Source: Rhizobium rosettiformans
GTDB lineage: Bacteria > Pseudomonadota > Alphaproteobacteria > Rhizobiales > Rhizobiaceae
Length of the DNA: 64,000 nt
Direction of reading: 5' to 3'
Assembly: GCF_016806065.1 (NCBI RefSeq)
Contig: NZ_CP032405.1
Coordinates: forward strand, 2,074,001 to 2,138,000
The notes under the pieces were generated by a model. The model saw only the letters and a list, made by a program, of their open reading frames with translations, had not been told where the DNA came from and did not search any database. Numbering within the stretch: position 1 is the stretch's first letter; each line of letters starts with the position of its first letter. Both the position numbers and the translations under genes were made by a program. Positions 38,516 to 48,044 of this stretch are shown in pieces.

Positions 38516-39561
38516 TGGCGGCACCTGCACGCGTTCTCGTCGTCGACGACAGCCCTACGATGCGTGGACTGATCACGGCCGTCCTCAACCAGGATCCGGA
38601 TGTCAGCGTCATCGGTCAGGCCGGCGATGCCATGGAAGCTCGCGCAGCGATCAAGCAACTCAATCCCGATGTCGTAACCCTCGACATCGAGATGCCGAAC
38701 ATGAACGGTCTTGAGTTCCTGGAAAAGATCATGAAGCTGCGGCCCATGCCGGTGATCATGGTTTCGACCATGACGCATCGCGGCGCGGAAGCCACTCTTG
38801 CGGCACTCGAAATCGGCGCCTTCGACTGTGTGGCAAAGCCCCAGCCAGGTGAGCCTCGTCCGTTCGGCGAGCTTGCCGAGAAGGTCAAGGCAGCGGCGCG
38901 TTCCCTGCACCGGCATCATTCGGCACCGCAAGTCCGGCCCGTCGCGGCCGCGCCTGCCGCAGACTTCCGCGTCGGCCGTAAGATCGTGGCCATCGGCTCG
39001 TCCACCGGTGGCGTCGAAGCGCTGATCGCCGTTCTGCAGAAATTCCCGCGCAATTGCCCGCCGACGGTGATCACGCAGCACATGCCTCCAACGTTCACGA
39101 AGAGCTTCGCCGAGCGTTTGAACCGTCTTTGCGCTCCCGTGGTGGAGGAGGCCACGGATGGTGCAAGGCTGGAGATCGGCAAGATCTATCTTGCCCCGGG
39201 CGGCGAGCGTCACCTGCAGGTGTCCAACGCCTCGGCGCCCTGCTGCCGCCTGGTCGAGCGCGCGCCGGTCAACGGACACCGGCCTTCTGTCGATGTTCTC
39301 TTCGATTCGGTTGCCGAGCTTGCTGGCCGCAACGCGGTCGGCGTGATCCTGACAGGCATGGGGCGTGATGGCGCCTCCGGTCTTCTGAAGATGCGTCACG
39401 CCGGTGCTCGCACCATCGGTCAGAACGAAAAGACCTGTGTGGTCTATGGGATGCCACGAGTCGCCTATGAGCTGGGCGCTGTCGAGCATCAACTGCCTCT
39501 CACCTCCATTGGCGAGGAAATCCTCAAACTCACTGCTGCCCGAAAAGAAGGTATTGAATAA
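38515..39561 (+). CDS. cheB: Protein-glutamate methylesterase CheB
   Basis: A 348-residue CheB: receiver with phospho-acceptor Asp57 ([13 protein letters not shown]), a linker around 130-155, and the esterase domain with catalytic Ser163 (GSSTGG), His in TQHMPP and Asp in GMGRDGA. It removes methyl groups from MCPs. Overlaps cheR and cheY2 at TAATG junctions. Confidence 0.96.
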   Translation: MAAPARVLVVDDSPTMRGLITAVLNQDPDVSVIGQAGDAMEARAAIKQLNPDVVTLDIEMPNMNGLEFLEKIMKLRPMPVIMVSTMTHRGAEATLAALEIGAFDCVAKPQPGEPRPFGELAEKVKAAARSLHRHHSAPQVRPVAAAPAADFRVGRKIVAIGSSTGGVEALIAVLQKFPRNCPPTVITQHMPPTFTKSFAERLNRLCAPVVEEATDGARLEIGKIYLAPGGERHLQVSNASAPCCRLVERAPVNGHRPSVDVLFDSVAELAGRNAVGVILTGMGRDGASGLLKMRHAGARTIGQNEKTCVVYGMPRVAYELGAVEHQLPLTSIGEEILKLTAARKEGIE

Positions 39562-39950
39562 TGTCCCTAGCCGAAAAAATCAAAGTTCTGATCGTCGACG
39601 ATCAGGTCACAAGTCGCCTGCTGCTCAGCGACGCGCTGACCCAGCTGGGCTTCAAGCAGATCACTGCCGCCGGTGACGGCGAGCAGGGCATGAAGATCAT
39701 GGAGCAGCAGCCCCATCACCTGGTCATCTCGGACTTCAACATGCCGAAGATGGACGGCTTGGGCCTGCTTCAGGCGGTTCGCACCAATCCCAACACCAAG
39801 AAGGCGGCCTTCATCATCCTGACCGCGCAGGGCGACCGTGCGCTCGTCCAGAAGGCGGCACAGCTGGGTGCCAACAACGTCCTGGCGAAGCCGTTCACCA
39901 TCGAGAAGATGAAGGCGGCCATCGAGGCTGTATTCGGAGCGCTGAAATGA
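39561..39950 (+). CDS. cheY2: Response regulator CheY2
   Basis: A 129-residue receiver with acidic Asp13/Asp14, phospho-acceptor Asp58 ([12 protein letters not shown]), a conserved Thr in ILTAQGD and Lys in VLAKPFT. It is expected to be the motor-binding CheY that slows rotation in rhizobia. Its stop overlaps cheD (ATGA). Confidence 0.93.
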   Translation: MSLAEKIKVLIVDDQVTSRLLLSDALTQLGFKQITAAGDGEQGMKIMEQQPHHLVISDFNMPKMDGLGLLQAVRTNPNTKKAAFIILTAQGDRALVQKAAQLGANNVLAKPFTIEKMKAAIEAVFGALK

Positions 39951-40501
39951 CTGAAGACGGTGCAGCAAAGCGCGTCCACATTATTCAAGGGGAGTGGAAG
40001 GTCAGCAAGGATCCGAATGTGGTCCTGTCGACGATCCTCGGTTCGTGTGTTGCTGCCTGTATTCGGGATCCGATTGCAGGAGTAGGTGGCATGAACCACT
40101 TCCTGCTTCCGGGTTCGGCAGTGCCCGGTGCTGGTGGCGGCGACGCTACCCGCTACGGCGTTCACCTGATGGAGCTTTTGATCAACGGCCTTCTGAAGCA
40201 GGGCGCTCGCAGGGATCGCTTGGAGGCCAAAGTTTTCGGTGGCGCCAAGACGATAGCGACGTTCTCGAATGTCGGCGAACAGAACGCAGCATTTGCTCAG
40301 CAATTCCTGCGCGACGAAGTCATCAAGGTCGTCGGGTCCTCCACGGGCGGAGACCACGGCCGAAAGCTGGAATTCTGGCCGGTCAGCGGCCGGGCAAGAC
40401 AGTATCCGCTCACGGGCGCAGAAACGCAGAAGACGGTGGCGCTGGAGCAGCGTCCGGTTCCTGTTTCGAAGCCGGTGGAAACCTCAATCGAGTTCTTCTA
40501 G
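39947..40501 (+). CDS. cheD: Receptor glutamine deamidase CheD
   Basis: A 184-residue CheD with catalytic Cys34 (ILGSCVAAC) and His51 (GGMNHFLLP), 17 residues apart as in the Thermotoga enzyme. It deamidates receptor glutamines and, in CheC-containing species, cooperates with CheC; no CheC is present here. The C terminus ends VETSIEFF, similar to the tail of the next protein, CheT. Confidence 0.94.
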   Translation: MTEDGAAKRVHIIQGEWKVSKDPNVVLSTILGSCVAACIRDPIAGVGGMNHFLLPGSAVPGAGGGDATRYGVHLMELLINGLLKQGARRDRLEAKVFGGAKTIATFSNVGEQNAAFAQQFLRDEVIKVVGSSTGGDHGRKLEFWPVSGRARQYPLTGAETQKTVALEQRPVPVSKPVETSIEFF

Positions 40502-40514
40502 TACTGGACATCGG

Positions 40515-40904
40515 ATGCAAAACGAACACTTGGCGGGAAACCAGGATACGCGGGAAGAACTTCCGGAAATCCTCATGCGCATCGTCAGCGAGCTACACGA
40601 CGTGGCTTATCTGATCGAGCGTGTGGAACCGCACCTTCTCGAACTCGGCGGCCCGAAGGTACTGGAGCATCCGGACAGCCTCAAGGTTCTGCAGGGCATT
40701 GACCTGGCCGTTCAGAAGGCGCGCGGACTGGCCGAATTTGTCGACACCATCACCGGGACGATCCCGTCGGACTGGATGATCGACATGACGACGGCATTGA
40801 GCCTCGTGAAGCTTGCCGACATGCAGAAGGCGCTGGGCGCAGGCCTTCGTCATGGTCATTCGCAACCGCTGGTCAAGGCTGCAGGCGACTTCGACTTCTT
40901 TTAA
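40515..40904 (+). CDS. cheT: CheT, small rhizobial chemotaxis protein
   Basis: A 129-residue helical protein at the position of cheT (orf10) of S. meliloti. It contains a DxxxQ signature (Asp63 to Gln67, GIDLAVQKA), like the catalytic motif of CheZ phosphatases, and a C-terminal tail GDFDFF. It starts 13 nt after cheD. The precise role is not asserted here; a phosphatase-like or adaptor activity is inference. The upstream frame to 40269 overlaps cheD and was not used. Confidence 0.8.
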   Translation: MQNEHLAGNQDTREELPEILMRIVSELHDVAYLIERVEPHLLELGGPKVLEHPDSLKVLQGIDLAVQKARGLAEFVDTITGTIPSDWMIDMTTALSLVKLADMQKALGAGLRHGHSQPLVKAAGDFDFF

Positions 40905-40940
40905 CCTCCCTTCAAAACCCCTCTCCATACGCACGGGCCG

Positions 40941-40981
40941 CAGATCCTGAATCTGCCATATGCCGAAATGAATTCGGCTTT
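40941..40981 (+). other. Two small inverted repeats between cheT and fliF
   Basis: CAGAT/ATCTG (40941-40955) and GCCGAA/TTCGGC (40962-40978), the latter followed by TTTCCC. They may attenuate transcription into fliF; a weak terminator at most. Confidence 0.3.
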
Positions 40982-41075
40982 CCCGTCCCGCGAAACGTTC
41001 GCACAAGTTTCGATTTCTATTGTCGCGCCAAGGGCAAAAGCGCCCAGACCCTCCTTGTAGATGGTGCGAGACAGA

Positions 41076-42770
41076 ATGAATCTGTTAAATCAATTACTTC
41101 AGATACCTAAAAATTTCGCGGCGATGGGCCAGACGAAGATCCTGGCCATGGCCGGGGTTGCTGTCGTTTCCTTCGCGATCATCATTGCAGGCGCACTCTA
41201 CGTCAACAAACCCTCCTACGAGACGCTCTATGTCGGCCTCGAACCGGTCGACATGAACCAGATCAGCATCGCTCTTGCCGAATCGGGCGTCGATTTTCAG
41301 ACCGGTGCCGATGGCCAGAGCATCAGTGTGCGTGCCGGCATGACCGGGAAGGCGCGCCTTCTGCTCGCCGAGCGTGGGCTGCCCAATAGCGCCAATGCCG
41401 GCTACGAGCTTTTCGACAATGTCGGCTCGCTGGGCCTGACTTCGTTCATGCAGGAAGTCACGCGTGTCCGCGCGCTGGAAGGTGAAGTCGCACGCACCAT
41501 CCAGCAGATCGCCGGCATCGCCGCCGCCCGTGTCCACATCGTCATGCCGGACATCGGCAACTTCCGCCGCGGGCAGCAGAAGCCGACGGCATCCGTCATG
41601 ATCCGCGCTTCGTCGGACGCCGGCCGCAAGGCCGCCGCATCGATTCGTCAGCTGGTTGCGTCCTCTGTTCCGGGCCTCGACGTCGAGGACGTGACGATTC
41701 TTGATTCAACAGGCCAGCTGCTTGCGGCAGGTGACGAGACGGGTGGCGAAGCCTCCCGTTCGCTGGGCGTCGTTCAGTCCGTTCAGCGCGAAGTCGAGAC
41801 CAACATTGACAAGGCGCTGGCGCCGTTCCTCGGAATGGACAACTTTCGTTCCAGCGTCATGGCCCAGATCAACACCGACAGCCAGCAGATCCAGGAAACG
41901 ATCTACGACCCGGAATCGCGTGTGGAGCGTTCCGTTCGTGTCACCAAGGAACAGCAGAAGTCTCTCCAGCGTCAGTCTGACACGGCTGCGACCGTAGAAC
42001 AGAACATTCCCCAGGCAGCGCCCGAGGCCGGCGGCGGTGGCCCTCAATCGTCCGACGAGCAGGACAAGAAGGAAGAGCAGACCAACTACGAGATCAACAG
42101 CAAGACGGTCGCGACGGTCAAGAACAGCTACACCGTCGAGAAGCTCTCCGTTGCCGTCGTCGTCAATCGTGGCCGCATCGCCAAGATGGTGGGTGAGCCC
42201 GTCGACCAGGCCAAAATCGACGCCTATCTCGCCGAGATGCAGAAGATTGTGACCTCTGCAGCTGGCCTCGACACCAATCGCGGTGACGTCGTTACCCTGA
42301 CGGCCATGGACTTTCTGGAAAACCAGTTGCTCGAAGAATCCGCGACCGGCCCCGGCTTCATGGAAATCCTGAGCCGTAATATCGGCGGGATTATCAACTC
42401 CTTGGCCTTCGTTGCCGTCGCCTTCCTCATTGTCTGGATGGGCATCCGTCCGATGATTCGCACCGCAGGTGGCGGTGGTGCCGAAACGGCACTCGCTGGC
42501 GGAATCGGTGAGCAGGCTGCCGGTCTGGAACTGCCCGACTTTTCTCCCGCTATCGGTGGCGGGGCAGGGGGCGGTCTCATGGACGGCTTCGGGTCCGACT
42601 TTGGTTTCGACTCGACCGACGACCTTCTCACCATGGACGACGACCCGAATGGCGGCTTCAACCGCCGGGTCAAGGAAGGTCCGGAGCGGCGCCTCTCGCG
42701 CATGGTGGAAATCTCGGAAGAGCGCGCCGCCAAGATCCTTCGCAAATGGGCTGTGGACAACGCCGCCTGA
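41076..42770 (+). CDS. fliF: Flagellar MS-ring protein FliF
   Basis: A 564-residue ring protein with an N-terminal membrane helix (about 24-46), ring-building motifs (LYVGLEPVDMNQISIALAES; NSANAGYELFDN), a long periplasmic part, a second helix near residues 432-452 (LAFVAVAFLIVWMGI) and a cytoplasmic tail that binds FliG. ATG 41076 (NLLNQLLQI) was chosen over 41061. It is the last gene before a strong terminator. Confidence 0.96.
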   Translation: MNLLNQLLQIPKNFAAMGQTKILAMAGVAVVSFAIIIAGALYVNKPSYETLYVGLEPVDMNQISIALAESGVDFQTGADGQSISVRAGMTGKARLLLAERGLPNSANAGYELFDNVGSLGLTSFMQEVTRVRALEGEVARTIQQIAGIAAARVHIVMPDIGNFRRGQQKPTASVMIRASSDAGRKAAASIRQLVASSVPGLDVEDVTILDSTGQLLAAGDETGGEASRSLGVVQSVQREVETNIDKALAPFLGMDNFRSSVMAQINTDSQQIQETIYDPESRVERSVRVTKEQQKSLQRQSDTAATVEQNIPQAAPEAGGGGPQSSDEQDKKEEQTNYEINSKTVATVKNSYTVEKLSVAVVVNRGRIAKMVGEPVDQAKIDAYLAEMQKIVTSAAGLDTNRGDVVTLTAMDFLENQLLEESATGPGFMEILSRNIGGIINSLAFVAVAFLIVWMGIRPMIRTAGGGGAETALAGGIGEQAAGLELPDFSPAIGGGAGGGLMDGFGSDFGFDSTDDLLTMDDDPNGGFNRRVKEGPERRLSRMVEISEERAAKILRKWAVDNAA

Positions 42771-42792
42771 TTTTCAAGAACAAGCGAGTACC

Positions 42793-42819
42793 AACCGCGC
42801 CCTCCGGGCGCGGTTTTGC
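42793..42819 (+). terminator. Terminator of the che-fliF transcript
   Basis: A 10-bp stem AACCGCGCCC / GGGCGCGGTT with a 3-nt loop, followed by TT and a T-rich stretch. Confidence 0.88.
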
Positions 42820-43038
42820 ATTGTAGTCCCATAACGATACGGGGTTGCACCAGAGGTCATCGCCGGGCATGCTTGGACCCGTCGCGCAATACCGCAAATG
42901 CCTGTGACCTTTGCCACTTTATATTTTACAGTGAACATGATTCGGTAGTCTGAGATTGGGTCGTATGTGAGTCGGCTGCACTCGGACGTGGCGAAGACTG
43001 CGACAATGCTAGGCTGTCACTTCAAAGGGGCACATTGA

Positions 43039-43788
43039 ATGGATGCCGAGCTGACAACAGAGGGCAATGAGGGGCGGTCGCGTGCCGCTTCTTCGGCAGA
43101 GCCTCTGCAGAAAGGCTCATCGTCGAAGGACGTGTTGATCCGAAGGCTGGCGACCCCGGCGCTCTCGGGCGACATGGGCCAGTGCCTTCGCGTTCTCTGT
43201 GACTATGTCGGCGCCTCACATCACCTTCTCGCGCGCTATGATCTTGTCCAGGAGGAGGGGCTCGACTTCGTCGTAGCTGCGGATTGGCCATTCGATCTCG
43301 TCCGTCGTCTTGAGAGCGAACTGGCAACGAGCTACTCCCAGTCTACCGAGCTCGAGAAGTGCTTGTCGGTACTGCAGCCGAAATATGCCATTCTGCCTGA
43401 TGATGCGCATGTGCCCGCTGGCACCAGCCGTCAGTACTGCACGGTAACCCTCAATGTCGGTCGAACCCGTCTCGCTCTGCTTTTGCTCTTCCCGCAGGAC
43501 TATGTGCTGTCGCCCGAGCGCTTGCGGGAAGTCGGCTTGCTTGCCGCTTATGCGCTGAGCCTGTCGGCCAACAAGGGGCACAAGAGCGACCGCGACTTTG
43601 ATTTGACGGATCGTGAACTGGAATGCCTGTTCTGGATTGCAGAGGGCAAGACCAGCGACGAGATCGCCACGATCCTCGGCATCTCGCGCAACACGATCAA
43701 CAACTACATCACGAGCGTGATGCGCAAGACTGCGACGAAGACACGCTCGGAAGCCATCGCCTATGCGGTGCGCAACAATCTCGTTTGA
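43039..43788 (+). CDS. visN: LuxR-type flagellar master regulator VisN
   Basis: A 249-residue LuxR-family protein with an autoinducer-domain-like N-terminal half and a C-terminal HTH (about 188-249; LTDRELECLFWIAEGKTSDE, then ISRNTINNYITSVMRKT). In S. meliloti VisN and VisR form a heterodimer at the top of the flagellar hierarchy and activate rem. An AAAGGGG site precedes the ATG. The 268-nt gap after fliF presumably holds its promoter (TATATT near 42922). Confidence 0.92.
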   Translation: MDAELTTEGNEGRSRAASSAEPLQKGSSSKDVLIRRLATPALSGDMGQCLRVLCDYVGASHHLLARYDLVQEEGLDFVVAADWPFDLVRRLESELATSYSQSTELEKCLSVLQPKYAILPDDAHVPAGTSRQYCTVTLNVGRTRLALLLLFPQDYVLSPERLREVGLLAAYALSLSANKGHKSDRDFDLTDRELECLFWIAEGKTSDEIATILGISRNTINNYITSVMRKTATKTRSEAIAYAVRNNLV

Positions 43789-43798
43789 GGGAGCAGGA

Positions 43799-44548
43799 AT
43801 GGCCACCACAACCAGACCAGGCGGAAACATCCTCGAAGATGCGACTTGGTCAGGCCAGCGCCCCGTCACTTCCCGCTCGGACATCTTCCCGAAGCTCGTG
43901 TCGCTGCAGCGCTCTTTGAATGCACGCGGCTTTGCAGCGTTTCGCGTGGCCGGCGCCAGCCTCCCGCACAAGCGACGCCTGGATCCGGAATTCGAGAACT
44001 GGAGCAGCGGCCTCAGCAGCGGCCGTGAAGCTTTTATCGGTGCCTATGGAGACGCACTTCTGGCGCATATCGAGACTTCGACGCTGCCGGTGCTCTGGAG
44101 CGCGGAAGAGAAGACGAGCTTCCTGGATGCGTCGGACTTCACGCCCTTTGCGGTCCAGTTGCCAGAGCGCCTGCTACCCTATTCCGGTATCGCTTTTCCG
44201 GTGCGTCTCGGTGCTGTCGGGAACGGCTATGTCGTGTTTCCGACGATCGGCGGAGCCGACTTGCCTGGCGAGCTGATCCTTGCTGTGCATAGCCACTGCT
44301 ACAAGGTGATGACCGATATCCTCTCGCTGGACGAGCGCCGGGCGGCACCATCCGAAACCTTGAGCGAGCGTGAGATCGCCTGCCTGCAGCTTGCAGGCGA
44401 TGGGCGCATCAGCGAAGAAATCGCAGAACGTCTCGGCCTGTCGGTGCATACCGTCAATGCCTATCTGGGTTCGGCAACCATCAAGCTTGATTCGGTCAAC
44501 CGCATTCAGGCGATCGCCAAGGCGATCCGCCTCGGCTACATCACCTGA
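43799..44548 (+). CDS. visR: LuxR-type flagellar master regulator VisR
   Basis: A 249-residue partner of VisN with the same layout; HTH at about 185-245 (LSEREIACLQLAGDGRISEE, then LGLSVHTVNAYLGSATIKL). It starts 10 nt after visN with a GGAGCAGG site; the upstream start at 43763 overlaps visN and was not used. Confidence 0.92.
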   Translation: MATTTRPGGNILEDATWSGQRPVTSRSDIFPKLVSLQRSLNARGFAAFRVAGASLPHKRRLDPEFENWSSGLSSGREAFIGAYGDALLAHIETSTLPVLWSAEEKTSFLDASDFTPFAVQLPERLLPYSGIAFPVRLGAVGNGYVVFPTIGGADLPGELILAVHSHCYKVMTDILSLDERRAAPSETLSEREIACLQLAGDGRISEEIAERLGLSVHTVNAYLGSATIKLDSVNRIQAIAKAIRLGYIT

Positions 44549-44555
44549 GCCTGTC

Positions 44556-44996
44556 TCATCCGTAGAGCGGGGACGCTTGCCCCTTGACGAAGCGCGCCTC
44601 TTCCAGGCGTTCTTCCAGCATCCGCGTATTGGCGTCCGGATCTCCGGAGGTGTCGTGAAACGCGATATGCTTGATGTCGAGGCCGGCATGCTCGTTGGTC
44701 AGCGTGAGCTGCGAATAGATGGTGACGCCGCGCGGCTTGATCTCAAGATCGAGCACGACTTCCGGCGGACCACCCCATTCGAGTCGATAATCGCCACCGG
44801 CGCCGAAGACGACGGTACCCGGATGGAAATAGAGTTCGGCTGCGGACGAAACGAGGTCCGAGAGATTTCCGTAAAGTTCAAAGCGCAGAAGTGAAATGAG
44901 GTCGGCAGCGTCCAGAAGGCGCAATTCGCTCGCGACAGGGCTGATGGCCTCCGCCACGATGCGTTCACGCTGGTTGGTATAGGAGCACTTCTTCAT
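44556..44996 (-). CDS. Hypothetical protein of the flagellar cluster
   Basis: A 146-residue soluble alpha-beta protein of no family I recognise. The N-terminal third is helical (EAISPVASELRLLDAADLIS), followed by strands (GTVVFGAGGDYRLEW; GVTIYSQLTLTN) and a charged helix. It starts 5 nt after flhB and is the last gene of the motA-fliM-fliN-fliG-flhB strand, so it probably has a flagellar or regulatory role. Its stop is 8 nt from the end of visR. Confidence 0.72.
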   Translation of the reverse strand: MKKCSYTNQRERIVAEAISPVASELRLLDAADLISLLRFELYGNLSDLVSSAAELYFHPGTVVFGAGGDYRLEWGGPPEVVLDLEIKPRGVTIYSQLTLTNEHAGLDIKHIAFHDTSGDPDANTRMLEERLEEARFVKGQASPLYG

Positions 44997-45001
44997 CGGG
45001 C

Positions 45002-46084
45002 CTAGCGTATCCGTTTCTTGGGGGCCTTGGACGCATAGACCCGGTGCACGAGCTCTGCGACTGCCTTGTAAAATACTGACGGAATGACGCTATCCACCGA
45101 GACTTGCGCAAACATGGAGCGGGCGAGCGGCGGATCTTCAAAAATGGGGATGTCGTTTTCACGGGCGATTTCTCGAATCTTCAGCGCCACCAGGTCCTGT
45201 CCCTTGGCAACCACCACTGGCGCCTCGTTTTCCTCGCGTACATAGCGCAAGGCGACCGCAAAGTGGGTCGGATTGGTGATCACCAGCGTCGCGCGGGGAA
45301 CGCTCGCAATCATGCGCTTGCGGGCCCGATCCCGTGCAATGGAGCGCTGGCGGGCCTTGACGATCGGGTCGCCCTGAGCCTGTTTGTACTCTTCCTTCAC
45401 CTCATGCTTGGTCATGCGCAACTGTTCGTACCAGTGATACCGCGTCCAGAAGATATCGACTGTTGCCAGCAGCGCCGTCGCCATGACGACGATGATCATC
45501 ATCTTGTTCAGGATCTCGGACATCTTGACGAAAATGACCTGAGGGTCGGAGAACATCGTGTCGATGACGGCGAAGTAGTCGCTGCGCAGCGCAAACACCA
45601 TGATCGCCGAGAGAACTATGATCTTGAAGATCGATTTGGCGAATTCGACCATGCCCTGAGAGCTGAAGATGCGATTCCAGCCTTTGACGATCGAGATGCG
45701 GTTCGCTTGGGGCCTGATTCGTTCCAGGACGAAATAGGGCATGTTCTGGGCGACATTGGCGGTGACCCCGAACAGGATCAGCATGATCAGCATGGGCGCG
45801 AGAAAGGCGCCAATCTCCCAACCGAGATGGGTGAAGAGCGAGACGACATCGACGGCCGTTCCGAGATACCACTGGTCTGGGCGCTCGAAGATGTCCTTCA
45901 GCGACTGAGCCAGCCGCGTGACCGCGCCGGGGAGAAAGAACACGGCAAAGACATAGAAGCCGAGTGCTGTCGCAAAGATCGGTGCCTCGCGGGAGCTCGG
46001 CACGTTTCCCTTCTCCATCGCATCCCGAAGCTTTTTCTCGGTCGGGTCTTCGGTTTTGCTGTCTTTGTCGTCATCTTCGGCCAT
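45002..46084 (-). CDS. flhB: Flagellar export switch protein FlhB
   Basis: A 360-residue export component with four membrane helices in the N-terminal part and the self-cleaving NPTH motif (Asn271-Pro272-Thr273-His274 in [12 protein letters not shown]), which switches export from rod/hook to filament substrates. ATG 46084 ([17 protein letters not shown]) matches family N termini, although ATG 46096 and a GTG further upstream are also in frame. Confidence 0.95.
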   Translation of the reverse strand: MAEDDDKDSKTEDPTEKKLRDAMEKGNVPSSREAPIFATALGFYVFAVFFLPGAVTRLAQSLKDIFERPDQWYLGTAVDVVSLFTHLGWEIGAFLAPMLIMLILFGVTANVAQNMPYFVLERIRPQANRISIVKGWNRIFSSQGMVEFAKSIFKIIVLSAIMVFALRSDYFAVIDTMFSDPQVIFVKMSEILNKMMIIVVMATALLATVDIFWTRYHWYEQLRMTKHEVKEEYKQAQGDPIVKARQRSIARDRARKRMIASVPRATLVITNPTHFAVALRYVREENEAPVVVAKGQDLVALKIREIARENDIPIFEDPPLARSMFAQVSVDSVIPSVFYKAVAELVHRVYASKAPKKRIR

Positions 46085-46200
46085 GGCCGCTGCCATCCTC
46101 GGAGGCTGCACCGGGCGGGATTGATGATGCCCCGGTCAATTGCGCCGTTTGCGCCTTGCGCCCACAGCCACCGGAAAGGTGCCGGTATCTGGAACGTAGA

Positions 46201-46231
46201 CACCCGCCGATTGGGGTTCAATCGGCGGGTG
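46201..46231 (-). other. Inverted repeat between fliG and flhB
   Basis: A 12-bp stem CACCCGCCGATT / AATCGGCGGGTG with a 7-nt loop in the 182-nt gap. There is no T-run on the minus strand after it, so it may be a pause, attenuator or processing site rather than a terminator. Confidence 0.4.
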
Positions 46232-46266
46232 ATCAAAAGGACCGGGTTTTCAACAGAGGTGACCGC

Positions 46267-47307
46267 TCACGCCGCCTGCGTATCGCCGCCTTCGGTATCT
46301 TTCAGCTGAATCTGACCTGCATTGGCGAGGCGGATGGCTTCCTGCGCCACGGCGCGGCGTGCGATCGCGATCTCCCGCGGGTTGATTCCGGCGGTTCCGG
46401 CCTGCAGGTCTGATTCGATCATGCGGCGCGAGCGCGGGCTGATCGAGGCCAGCACGCATTCCTTGATCTCGGCGCTGGCGCCGCGCAGCGCCATTGTCAA
46501 GATATCGCCGGAGATGTCGTTCAGCAGCAGCACTCGGCTGCGTTGCGGCATGGCCAGCAAGTCCTCGAAGAGGAAGATCTTCGGACGAACCTTATTGACC
46601 GATTCCTTGCTGATCGATTCGAGCGACTGGAGCAGGGTATCGACTTCGGGCTTCTCCAGTTCGTTCATCAGTTCCGCCACCTTGGCCGAGCCGGTGGAGT
46701 TCTTCTCGGCTTCGATTTCGGCGATCAGGTCGTGAACGCGGTTTTCGATGATCTGAGCCGCCTTTGGGCTGACGTTCTTGAGGTTCACCGTGCGGTTCAT
46801 AATGTCTGCGCGACGGCTTTCCGGCAGCTTCAGGAGCACCTTGGCGCCGAACGAAGAGGGCAGCATCGAAAGGATGTAGGCGACAGTCTGGGGATGCTCG
46901 CGCATCAGGAAGCGCGCGATGAAATCAGGATCAGCATCCTGCAGACGGTCCCAGATGGACGCTTCATAGGCCTGGAACGCGGTGCGACGTCCGAGAAGTC
47001 CATCGACTTCCTCGGGCGTCAGGCCTTCCTCGAGAATGCTCTCGATGGCCTTGGCATTGTCCATGAGGCCCGCGCCTTCGGTGAACAGGTCTTCGAACTC
47101 GTTGACGAGCTCGGTCAGTTCATCCGGTGGAATGGTGCGTAGGGTCTGTGCCGATGCGATGATCGTCTGCAGCTCCGCCTGCGTGAAGTATTTGAGCAGC
47201 TTGCCGGCAACGCCCTTTCCCATGGCCAGCAGCACGGCGGCTGCCTTATCGGCCTGGGAAAGCGGTTTTCCGGTTAAGGGGCCGCCAAAATCGTCGAAGT
47301 CCATCAT
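46267..47307 (-). CDS. fliG: Flagellar switch protein FliG
   Basis: A 346-residue FliG. The middle domain has the EHPQTVAYILSMLPSSFGAK segment and the C-terminal domain, with DVLPRS-like charged helix around FLFEDLLAMPQRSRVLLLND, interacts with MotA. It sits between FliF and FliM/FliN in the C-ring and transmits torque and switching. Confidence 0.94.
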   Translation of the reverse strand: MMDFDDFGGPLTGKPLSQADKAAAVLLAMGKGVAGKLLKYFTQAELQTIIASAQTLRTIPPDELTELVNEFEDLFTEGAGLMDNAKAIESILEEGLTPEEVDGLLGRRTAFQAYEASIWDRLQDADPDFIARFLMREHPQTVAYILSMLPSSFGAKVLLKLPESRRADIMNRTVNLKNVSPKAAQIIENRVHDLIAEIEAEKNSTGSAKVAELMNELEKPEVDTLLQSLESISKESVNKVRPKIFLFEDLLAMPQRSRVLLLNDISGDILTMALRGASAEIKECVLASISPRSRRMIESDLQAGTAGINPREIAIARRAVAQEAIRLANAGQIQLKDTEGGDTQAA

Positions 47308-47335
47308 GGTCTTGTCCTCTCTGGCCCGTCATGGG

Positions 47336-47983
47336 TCAGGATGTCTTGGTCGCCATCACTTCAATCAGCTTGACACCAAATCGTGTATCGTCGTTCTCGA
47401 GAACGGTGATCTCGCCGCGCGCAATGCGACGACCATTCACCATGATCTCGACGGGTTCGCCGATCTTCTTGTCCAGCGCGATAATGGCGCCTTCTTCGAG
47501 GTTCATCAGGCCGGAGACCTGCATACGGCTGGAGCCGAGCACGATCTGGACCTCGATCGGGATGTCCATGATCAGGTCGAGATTGGCGGTCAGGCCGCTA
47601 CCCGGTTCCTGCTGCGTGCCGCTGGCTCCACCGAAGTCGGCGCCGCCGCCAAAATCGCTGCCGCCGCCGAAATCGCTGGAACCGCCAAAGTCGCTCGTTC
47701 CGCCAAAATCGCTGCTGCCACCGAGATCGCTGGAGCCACCGAAATCGCCGAGCCCGAAGTCATCGCTCGGGGCCGCTGCAGCGCCGCCGCCGAAATCCGA
47801 CTCGAACGCCGCGAGCGGGTCGTCCTTGAGGCCAAGGTCCGAACCGAAGTCGCCGAGCCCGCCGTCTGCATCCGCCTTGAGGACGCCGCGCAGGTCATCT
47901 ACGGCCTGGTCGAAATCGGTGTCGCTCGCGCCCGGCATCGCCAGCGCGTCGTCATCCTTCGGTGGTGTCTTCTTCGTTGCCAT
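47336..47983 (-). CDS. fliN: Flagellar switch protein FliN with repeat-containing linker
   Basis: A 215-residue FliN, longer than the usual 100-140. The SpoA/C-ring domain occupies about 130-215 ([20 protein letters not shown] and [20 protein letters not shown]). The N-terminal 125 residues are acidic and low-complexity, with a tandem hexapeptide (S/T/G-D-F/L-G-G-x) repeated about seven times at residues 80-119. The repeat presumably forms a flexible linker. Confidence 0.93.
   Translation of the reverse strand: MATKKTPPKDDDALAMPGASDTDFDQAVDDLRGVLKADADGGLGDFGSDLGLKDDPLAAFESDFGGGAAAAPSDDFGLGDFGGSSDLGGSSDFGGTSDFGGSSDFGGGSDFGGGADFGGASGTQQEPGSGLTANLDLIMDIPIEVQIVLGSSRMQVSGLMNLEEGAIIALDKKIGEPVEIMVNGRRIARGEITVLENDDTRFGVKLIEVMATKTS
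47627..47746 (-). repeat. Tandem 18-bp repeats inside fliN
   Basis: DNA encoding about seven copies of a six-residue DFGGSS-like unit, with wobble-base variation. Such arrays can change copy number by slippage without breaking the frame. Confidence 0.75.
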
Positions 47984-48044
47984 GGATTGATTATTCCTCT
48001 TGAAACTTGCCTCAAGCTGCCGTGGGGCGAGCCCCGGTAAATTG

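Noticed and set aside
40905..41075. Separate small gene or sRNA between cheT and fliF
   Set aside because: No open frame with a start signal; only short inverted repeats, and no promoter could be identified.
47627..47746. CRISPR-like array in the fliN region
   Set aside because: Repeats are contiguous, in frame with fliN and encode a peptide repeat; no unique spacers.
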